From contig CAZPWF010000026.1 of assembly GCA_964590725.1 (NCBI GenBank), positions 1 through 10,766 on the forward strand: a stretch of 10,766 bases of DNA, written 5' to 3'. Positions within the stretch are counted from its first letter, which is position 1, and each line of letters opens with the position of its first letter. A program made the translations under genes and the position numbers. Origin of the DNA: CAZPWF01 sp964590725 (GTDB lineage: Bacteria; Patescibacteriota; Saccharimonadia; Saccharimonadales; JACQNP01). Shown here one piece after another: positions 6,265 through 10,766 of the stretch. The notes under the pieces are model-generated. The model was not told the origin of the DNA. It saw nothing but the letters and a program-made list of their open reading frames with translations, and searched no databases.

Positions 6265-7443
6265 TTATTCTTTACTGACCGCCTGGCCTATTATCATTAC
6301 TAGTGCCACAAGTATAAGTAGAAAAGTTGCGATACTTCTGAAATATGACCAAACAGCTTTGAGCTGGTTATTATTATACTGTGCTTCGTCTACATTCAGT
6401 AAACTCTCGGTAATATCTATAAGACCAGGTGAATTTTGCCCGCCTACAAGTATTGCGTCTACGGTGTCCAAAAAGGCGCATAATATCCAAGCAGTACTAA
6501 TTTTAGCTTGCGATTCACAGTTTGATTTTGTGCCTTCTGTAGAGGCTGGGGTTTCGGTGCCGCCTTTTGCGACGAAAGCTTTTTGTACTTTTTCACCCTC
6601 TCCCGCAGTATTATTCATGCCTGTAATGATTTCATCGCAGGTGTAAGTTTGTTCGTTATTATCATTCCCCATACCAAATCCAACAGCTTTGCGATCACCG
6701 GAACCTTGTTTTAGGTTGTATTCCAATTCTGTTTTGGAGCCATCTTCTTTAACTATCTGAACTTTTTTGGTTCCCCCTTTTCTTGGCTCTCCATCTGCAC
6801 ATTCCTTTATGAATGTGGCCTTCCAGTTAAAATATTTGGCTCCTTCACTCATATCTCCATCAAGTTTAAATCCGGGGTATTGCTTCTTAAAATAATTTAA
6901 AATCTTGGTTGATCTTTCCTCGTCACTTTCGTTATACACATCGTATCCGCCGCCAGCATCATTGTCATTAAAATAGAGTTGCGAATCCAGAGCAAAATCT
7001 TTGCCGCTTTTACCGATTGTCTGAAATACATTCACAACATCTGGGGCTGGCTGAGTAAATACCCCGTTTTGATTTAGGGTACATCCACCTCTACCATTTT
7101 GTTTATCTCTTTCTGCAAGATATCCAATCGCGACATCTTTAGGTCCACTGAAACCCTTTCCAGTGTCATATATTTGCCCCTCGTTTAGAAGTTCTGTACT
7201 TATGCTGCTTCTGCCGCCAGAGTGCCAACCATTTCTTTCGCCACACGACATAAGAAAGCGCATACTTTCGTATATGGTAGCTTCAGCTGTTGGTGAGTTT
7301 AAAGGGGGTGCTGCATCCTGGGCGCTAACAATCATAGGTGAAAGTATCGAAATCAACATAGAATTTAAAAGTAAAAAAATCATGCCAAAGGCAATAACTC
7401 TAGCTGGCCATTCTTGAATACCGGTGTGTATTTTCGACATCAT
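6265..7443 (-). CDS. Exported Cys-containing protein, N-terminal part of a VirB6-like protein
   Basis: The protein has 392 residues. A signal anchor or signal peptide lies at about 15-42, ending VSAQ. A hydrophilic exported domain (43-315) follows, with cysteines at 67, 121, 215, 269 and 309. A hydrophobic segment with C322 (317-335) comes next, then a clear TM helix at 368-388. The motif YFRSIATFLLILVALVMIIGQ (367-387) is what I recall from CPR VirB6-like proteins, directly before the sequence that here begins the next gene (YTVKKMLPRLLIAVVL). The two genes are separated by TAA-CT-ATG and differ by one base in frame. The exported domain has no family I recognise. It has alternative starts at adjacent codons (MMSK). 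No Shine-Dalgarno precedes the ATG. It heads the leftward operon and faces the pilin operon. Confidence 0.8.
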   Translation of the reverse strand: MMSKIHTGIQEWPARVIAFGMIFLLLNSMLISILSPMIVSAQDAAPPLNSPTAEATIYESMRFLMSCGERNGWHSGGRSSISTELLNEGQIYDTGKGFSGPKDVAIGYLAERDKQNGRGGCTLNQNGVFTQPAPDVVNVFQTIGKSGKDFALDSQLYFNDNDAGGGYDVYNESDEERSTKILNYFKKQYPGFKLDGDMSEGAKYFNWKATFIKECADGEPRKGGTKKVQIVKEDGSKTELEYNLKQGSGDRKAVGFGMGNDNNEQTYTCDEIITGMNNTAGEGEKVQKAFVAKGGTETPASTEGTKSNCESQAKISTAWILCAFLDTVDAILVGGQNSPGLIDITESLLNVDEAQYNNNQLKAVWSYFRSIATFLLILVALVMIIGQAVSKE

Positions 7444-7522
7444 AAAATAGATCTTATGCTTTTATCTTATACTAAAGTACAATAATATAATAGAATCAGA
7501 TATAGATAATAATACTAAAACT
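7444..7522. promoter_or_regulatory. Divergent promoter region
   Basis: This 79-bp, strongly AT-rich spacer lies between the leftward VirB6-like operon and the rightward pilin operon, so it must carry promoters for both unless each is read from outside. A perfect TATAAT lies on the plus strand at 7486-7491 and a second box GATAAT at 7505-7510, close to the ATG at 7523. On the minus strand, CATAAG/TAAGAT-like boxes lie 7-9 nt from the ATG at 7443. No convincing -35 boxes are seen, and neither start codon has a Shine-Dalgarno. Confidence 0.5.
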
Positions 7523-8062
7523 ATGAATCCAAACGAACAACCTCAAATCCAACCTGACTACAGTTTTATTACTAATCAGCAAAATCAGTCATTTCAACAG
7601 CCAAATAAAGACAACAGCTTTAAATTCAAGCTCATATTTCTAGGTGGTTTGTTTGTGATTATGATGGCTGGCATAGCTATATTTGCGGCTACGACAAATA
7701 AATCTGTTAAGCAAGCTACGATCCAAGATGATGCTACAGGAACACAAGGAAGAAGTGCAGCTCAGCAGTTTTTTAAGTATATAGATTCTAGTAATTACCA
7801 AGAAGCCCAGGGTTTATTGACCCCTGCCTACAAACAAAAGATTACCGACAATTTTACTGGTTTAGTGGCAGAACCTCTAAGGCGAAACTACAAGCTCGAA
7901 AGTTGCACATTTAAAAAAATTAATGAAGGGGTTCAAATTATTGAAGCCGATTGCCCTTCTAAGCTAACAAACCAAATAGTGAAGATGGAACTAGAGTACA
8001 CGATTCTTGATTCGCAGTTACTTTTCGTAAACTTGTCATTGAGCGGTGTAAGTAATGCGTAA
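7523..8062 (+). CDS. Single-TM protein with possible NTF2-like exported domain (VirB8-like topology)
   Basis: The protein has 179 residues. The N-terminus (1-32) is a Gln/Asn/Pro-rich cytoplasmic segment. One TM helix lies at about 36-56. A linker leads to an exported domain at 76-175. That domain opens with a helix pair typical of NTF2-like folds (AAQQFFKYIDSSNYQEAQGLLTP is the shape: short helix, 'one-use' turn, helix), then alternating strands ending LLFVNLSLSG. Cysteines 128 and 144 could form a disulfide. VirB8 and its Gram-positive equivalents have this topology, with a cytoplasmic tail, one TM and an NTF2-like domain, and would be expected in a T4SS. DUF4878-type lipoprotein-like proteins share the fold, so the VirB8 role is inferred, not shown. 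Its stop overlaps the start of the next gene by 8 nt, placing it in the pilin operon as first gene. Confidence 0.75.
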   Translation: MNPNEQPQIQPDYSFITNQQNQSFQQPNKDNSFKFKLIFLGGLFVIMMAGIAIFAATTNKSVKQATIQDDATGTQGRSAAQQFFKYIDSSNYQEAQGLLTPAYKQKITDNFTGLVAEPLRRNYKLESCTFKKINEGVQIIEADCPSKLTNQIVKMELEYTILDSQLLFVNLSLSGVSNA

Positions 8063-8984
8063 GAAGCTAGCGATACTTATTAGTATAGTTTCAATTTTGT
8101 CCGGATTTAGTTTTTTGGGTTTGATGGCTACTCCCGCTCCCGTATCTGCGGCTGCCGGAGTTTGTTTTGGAGGAGGATTTTCTAAAGAAACAATGAGAGT
8201 TGTTGATTGTAAAAATCTAGCTGATTTTGTGCAGACCTTATATGGGCATGGTATCCAGGATGATCATTGCTATATACAAGAGGCGATGGGTGTACGAGAA
8301 CTCGGGAGTACTCAGGATTTGCCTGCAGGTGATCCTTTGGATGGCTGGGAGTGTTCCGTATTGGCTGGCGCAACACAGCAGACTGAATCTAAACCATCAA
8401 AATGTTACATGTTGGACGCTCCCACTATTGCTCCGTACGATTCTCTGAGCTATAAGCCAGAGCAGATAACTACAACTGAATGCTCGCCGGATAAGGCTGC
8501 AATTATCAAAGCTAGTGACGCAAGCTTTACTACCTTTCAAAACGGCGCGTGCTATATTTTTACAAAGGGCACTGACTACAGGCGGCCTGCTTGCGCAACA
8601 CTGGAAACGTTCAACCAGGTGTCAAAAGAAGTTCAACAACGAGAAAACGAGAAGACAAACGCTGCTAATGCATCCAAATCAAGTGAGGCCTTAAAAAACG
8701 AAACGAGGAAAAAAGTTCAAGATTGTACGGGAGAAAGCTGTATAACAGATAATCCGCTTGTCGTCATAGTGAAGGCTGTAGTTAATTTTGTAAGTGTTTT
8801 AGTTGCTGTTATCGTCGTTATTATGATAATAATCGGTGGTATTCAGTACTCTAGTGCCGGAGGCAGCCCACAGAAGACCGCCGAAGCGAAAAATAGAATT
8901 ACCAATGCTATACTGGCGTTTGTTATGTATATATTCCTGTTTGCTTTCTTGCAGTGGCTAATTCCGGGAGGTGTACTGAAGTAA
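8055..8984 (+). CDS. Large Cys-rich pilin-like protein (paralogue 1 of 5)
   Basis: The protein has 309 residues. A signal peptide lies at 1-33 (basic MRKK start, hydrophobic core, PVSAAA cleavage region). The exported head (34-230) has ten cysteines at 37, 52, 72, 100, 117, 143, 166, 180, 224 and 229, an even number consistent with disulfides. The end is a pilin-like module: TM at 236-262 running into GGIQYSSAGG, then AEAKNRITNA, then a second TM at 285-303. This module matches the four downstream paralogues in order and spacing (GG, 15 residues, AK). VirB2/TrbC-like and Mbov_0395-type pilins are normally 100-150 residues, so the head makes this an outlier, perhaps a minor or tip subunit. It overlaps the preceding gene by 8 nt and the next by 1 nt (TAATG). 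Shine-Dalgarno is weak. Identity of the head is unknown. Confidence 0.8.
   Translation: MRKKLAILISIVSILSGFSFLGLMATPAPVSAAAGVCFGGGFSKETMRVVDCKNLADFVQTLYGHGIQDDHCYIQEAMGVRELGSTQDLPAGDPLDGWECSVLAGATQQTESKPSKCYMLDAPTIAPYDSLSYKPEQITTTECSPDKAAIIKASDASFTTFQNGACYIFTKGTDYRRPACATLETFNQVSKEVQQRENEKTNAANASKSSEALKNETRKKVQDCTGESCITDNPLVVIVKAVVNFVSVLVAVIVVIMIIIGGIQYSSAGGSPQKTAEAKNRITNAILAFVMYIFLFAFLQWLIPGGVLK
8966..8971 (+). promoter_or_regulatory. Shine-Dalgarno site for second pilin-like gene
   Basis: GGGAGG lies 12 nt before the ATG at 8984, inside the end of the preceding gene. This supports the ATG at 8984 over the upstream in-frame GTG at 8954, which would lengthen the product by 10 residues and put a polar stretch before the signal peptide. 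Confidence 0.55.
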
Positions 8985-9541
8985 TGAACACAAATAAATT
9001 GTTCAGCAAAATACTAAAACACGGTTTAGTGGAGGCCTTATTTGTATTTATTGTTTTAATAGGTATACCTATGGGTGTTGTAAGTGCCCAGTCGACTCCA
9101 CCCGCCACTCCTTCAAAAACTCCAGCTACAACTTCAACTCCAGCAAAACCGCTAGATCAAACAAAATATGTTTGGGAAGAGTGTAAGCCTGGTGAGGTTA
9201 AGCAAGAAATATTTGGAATACCGACCTGGTATAAGTATTTGCCCTCTTATAAAGATCCAGCAACCAAGGTGTGTTTGCCGCTTGCTGGTCAGAGTTTTGA
9301 TCCAACTAAACTGAATGTACTAGCTGGTATAGGTCTGGCAATAATTGAAATATTGCTACGATTAGTAGTTTTTGTGACCATAATCTTTGTTACTTACGGC
9401 GGTTTTCAATACCTAATTAGCCAGGGAGAGCCCGACAGAGTCAGAAGCGCCAAGGACACGATATTAAACGCTCTTATAGGCTTAGTGATTGCTATGCTTG
9501 CCACTGTTTTGGTTAACTTTATAGGAAGGAGTTTATCTTGA
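8984..9541 (+). CDS. Pilin-like protein (paralogue 2 of 5)
   Basis: The protein has 185 residues from the ATG at 8984. A signal peptide with an unusually long basic/polar n-region lies at 1-35 (cleavage near VSA-Q). A Thr/Pro/Ala-rich linker (36-58) follows. A small head (59-112) carries cysteines 67 and 97 and several aromatic residues. The pilin module has TM1 at about 113-138, GGFQYLISQGEP (139-150), SAKDTILNALIG (155-166) and TM2 at 164-182. This fits the VirB2/Mbov_0395-type pilin pattern, with the mature protein expected to sit as a helical hairpin in the membrane before assembly. The start overlaps the previous stop (TAATG) and the end overlaps the next start (TTGA). The start is chosen from the Shine-Dalgarno and the overlap. 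Confidence 0.82.
   Translation: MNTNKLFSKILKHGLVEALFVFIVLIGIPMGVVSAQSTPPATPSKTPATTSTPAKPLDQTKYVWEECKPGEVKQEIFGIPTWYKYLPSYKDPATKVCLPLAGQSFDPTKLNVLAGIGLAIIEILLRLVVFVTIIFVTYGGFQYLISQGEPDRVRSAKDTILNALIGLVIAMLATVLVNFIGRSLS
9526..9531 (+). promoter_or_regulatory. Shine-Dalgarno site fixing a TTG start
   Basis: AAGGAG lies 6 nt before TTG at 9538, the strongest ribosome site seen in the window. It decides that the 100-aa pilin-like gene starts at TTG. Confidence 0.75.
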
Positions 9542-9840
9542 TAGATAGAATAAATCAGGTTTTAGTACTCATAGGGCAAGCAGTTCCTAAGGGAGATGTT
9601 AATATTCCAAAAGTTGAGTTTTCTGCCAGTAAATTTACGGGTGTTATGAATATTTTTCTTGGCATTATGGGTGCGATAAGTGTGTTGATGATTGCTGTGG
9701 GTGGGTTTAAGTACACTATGTCAATGGGTGATCCAGGCGCTATTAAAAAAGCTAAAGATACTATTTTGTATGCGGTTATCGGACTTATTGTTGCAATATT
9801 AGCTGGATCGATAGTTAATTTTGTATTGGGGAGTGTATGA
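9538..9840 (+). CDS. Minimal pilin-like protein with TTG start and no signal peptide (paralogue 3 of 5)
   Basis: The protein has 100 residues. Unlike its neighbours it has no basic-hydrophobic signal peptide, no cysteines and no Pro/Thr linker. Residues 1-32 are an amphipathic lead (IDRINQVLVLIGQAV, then polar). TM1 runs about 34-56 and carries GGFKYTMSMGDPG from 55. KAKDTILYAVIG (71-82) leads into TM2 (80-98). This is the core pilin module almost alone. Membrane insertion would need TM1 itself to act as signal anchor. The TTG start is supported by a strong AAGGAG six bases upstream and overlaps the previous stop as TTGA. The stop overlaps the next start as ATGA. It may be the main structural subunit or a membrane-retained relative; the sequence cannot say which. 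Confidence 0.8.
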   Translation: MIDRINQVLVLIGQAVPKGDVNIPKVEFSASKFTGVMNIFLGIMGAISVLMIAVGGFKYTMSMGDPGAIKKAKDTILYAVIGLIVAILAGSIVNFVLGSV

Positions 9841-10283
9841 CAAAAACGCTTAGACTAATCAATTATTTTGTAATTATTCTTGCAATCGTAGGGATGTTTT
9901 TAGTTTTTACTAGCAACATTGCTAGAGCACAAACTGCAGTCCCCGCTCCGCCCACTACAAATGATGCTATTGCCAATAACCCCCTAGGAGCGGCTTGCAC
10001 AGCTTCTCCAGGAGCTGTAGCGTCTCCAGGATGCGAGAAGGGCTCGGATAACCCGGTTGCCGGCAGCAATGGAATTATTACAAAAATAATTAGATTAGTG
10101 CAGATTGCGGCTGTTATTATGTCTACAATAATGATTATTTTAGGTGGATACACTTACGTTATGTCATCTGGAGATCCTCAAAAAATAAAGTCTGCTAAAG
10201 ACACAATATTGTTTGCTTTGATTGGATTAGCAGTCGCTGCAACGGCACAAGGTATAATAAGTTTTGTACTTAATAAGTTATAA
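9837..10283 (+). CDS. Pilin-like protein (paralogue 4 of 5)
   Basis: The protein has 148 residues. A signal peptide lies at 1-31 (MTKTLRLINY start, long hydrophobic core, IARA-Q cleavage). A short Pro/Ala-rich linker follows. A compact head holds cysteines 54 and 66, the spaced Cys pair common in this pilin type. TM1 is at about 84-104, GGYTYVMSSGDP at 103-114, SAKDTILFALIG at 119-130 and TM2 at 124-145. Size and layout are typical of the VirB2/Mbov_0395-type pilins known from CPR and Mycoplasma. The start overlaps the previous stop (ATGA), with GGGGAG only 3 nt upstream. It stands 13 nt before the next pilin-like gene. Confidence 0.87.
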   Translation: MTKTLRLINYFVIILAIVGMFLVFTSNIARAQTAVPAPPTTNDAIANNPLGAACTASPGAVASPGCEKGSDNPVAGSNGIITKIIRLVQIAAVIMSTIMIILGGYTYVMSSGDPQKIKSAKDTILFALIGLAVAATAQGIISFVLNKL

Positions 10284-10287
10284 AGGA
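10284..10287 (+). promoter_or_regulatory. Shine-Dalgarno site for fifth pilin-like gene
   Basis: AGGA, within AAAGGAA, lies 9 nt before the ATG at 10297 in the 13-nt gap after the preceding stop. It supports that start. Confidence 0.6.
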
Positions 10288-10296
10288 AATATATAA

Positions 10297-10766
10297 ATGA
10301 AAAATATAAGATTAATATTCGGCCTCATAGCTGCGACACTAACTTTCGCAATGTTCGTAATTATGAATTCGTCAGCCTTGGCGCAAGTTCCGGGTGCTCC
10401 TGCTGCACCAGCAGGCACTCCTTCGGGAGGTGCTACAGCCAGCAAGGAGGCAGTATGTAAGGGTGTTGAGCTAACGGGTGGTAATTGTACAGAAGATGCA
10501 AATTCTTCAATAGGATCGATCATAAAACAAGGGATTAATATTTTGAGTATTCTTATAGGTGTTACTGCTGTAATCATGATAATGATAGGCGGCTTTAAAT
10601 ATGTGACATCAAATGGAGACTCAAACAGTATTCAAAGTGCTAAGAATACTATACTTTATGCACTGATTGGTCTTGTCGTGGTTGCTTTAGCTCAAACTAT
10701 GGTAGTGTTTGTACTAAACAGGGTTGGTAAGACGGCCAACACTCAAACAACAAACGCGACGCCTGC
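10297..10766 (+). CDS. Pilin-like protein (paralogue 5 of 5), 3' end cut by window
   Basis: The frame is open from ATG at 10297 to the right edge, giving 156 codons. A signal peptide lies at 1-29 (MKNIRLIFGL start, SALA-Q cleavage). A Pro/Ala/Gly-rich linker (31-48) follows. The small head has C54 and C64 in the form VCKGVELTGGNC. TM1 is at about 79-98, GGFKYVTSNGDS at 98-109, SAKNTILYALIG at 114-125 and TM2 at 120-141. A Thr/Asn-rich tail begins at 144 and was still open at the edge. Of the five it is closest to the standard CPR pilin pattern as I remember it (GGFKYVTS-GD, AKNTILYA-IGL). It probably ends soon after the window, since the module is complete. Confidence 0.87.
   Translation, partial: MKNIRLIFGLIAATLTFAMFVIMNSSALAQVPGAPAAPAGTPSGGATASKEAVCKGVELTGGNCTEDANSSIGSIIKQGINILSILIGVTAVIMIMIGGFKYVTSNGDSNSIQSAKNTILYALIGLVVVALAQTMVVFVLNRVGKTANTQTTNATP

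Noticed and set aside
8954..8984. Upstream GTG start for the second pilin-like gene
   Set aside because: It would add 10 polar residues before the signal peptide and deepen the overlap with the previous gene. The ATG at 8984 has GGGAGG upstream and forms the common TAATG overlap.
9863..10577. Minus-strand frames opposite the last pilin-like genes
   Set aside because: Shadows of the TM-rich pilin genes; hydrophobicity arises from reading complementary codons, and there is no start signal.
1..10766. Alternative genetic code (TGA as glycine)
   Set aside because: TGA ends two pilin-like genes precisely at TTGA and ATGA overlaps with the next start, and every gene reads cleanly under the standard code.
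1..10766. CRISPR array, insertion sequence or attachment sites
   Set aside because: No spaced direct repeats, terminal inverted repeats, transposase or integrase frames were found. The only repeat array is the 35-bp heptamer run.

Overview
The window most likely comes from a Patescibacteria/CPR bacterium, with Candidatus Saccharibacteria (TM7) as the best guess. The basis is the set of type IV secretion (T4SS) proteins it encodes: a PrgI-family protein, a separate VirB4 N-terminal-like (TraC-like) protein, a VirB4 ATPase, a VirB6/TrbL-like membrane protein, and a run of small VirB2/Mbov_0395-type pilin-like proteins. These resemble CPR versions as I remember them; no database search was possible. 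GC is moderate to low, and TGA works as a stop codon in tight ATGA/TTGA overlaps. That argues for the standard code 11 and against the TGA=Gly code of Absconditabacteria and Gracilibacteria.

Layout. A short AT-rich divergent promoter region (7444-7522) separates two gene sets. Reading leftward on the minus strand are: a signal-anchored, Cys-containing exported protein (392 aa); the polytopic VirB6/TrbL-like protein (620 aa); a 420-bp AT-rich gap (3980-4399); a small basic protein of unknown function (182 aa); a PrgI-like protein (363 aa); a TraC-like/VirB4 N-terminal-domain protein (309 aa); and a VirB4 ATPase that runs off the left edge (433 aa seen). Reading rightward on the plus strand are: a one-TM protein with a possible NTF2-like exported domain (179 aa, VirB8-like topology), then five pilin-like paralogues with overlapping or near-overlapping ends (309, 185, 100 and 148 aa, and one cut by the right edge).

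How the parts fit. VirB4, PrgI (VirB3-like), the VirB6-like protein and the candidate VirB8-like protein would form an inner-membrane T4SS platform. The pilin-like proteins are the likely substrates of a surface filament. No relaxase, VirD4 coupling protein, VirB11 ATPase, transposase or integrase is visible here. A role in filament assembly, DNA uptake, effector export or host contact is therefore at least as plausible as conjugation, but the window cannot decide between them.

Most notable points. The VirB6-like protein appears split into two genes by a one-base frame difference at 6265-6268. Five pilin paralogues share an invariant 15-residue spacing between a GG and an AK motif while their exported heads differ (0, 2 or 10 cysteines). 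Operon-head genes have no Shine-Dalgarno site and lie very close to -10-like boxes, suggesting leaderless mRNAs, whereas several internal genes have good Shine-Dalgarno sites. Pro/Gln-rich disordered segments recur on several machine components.
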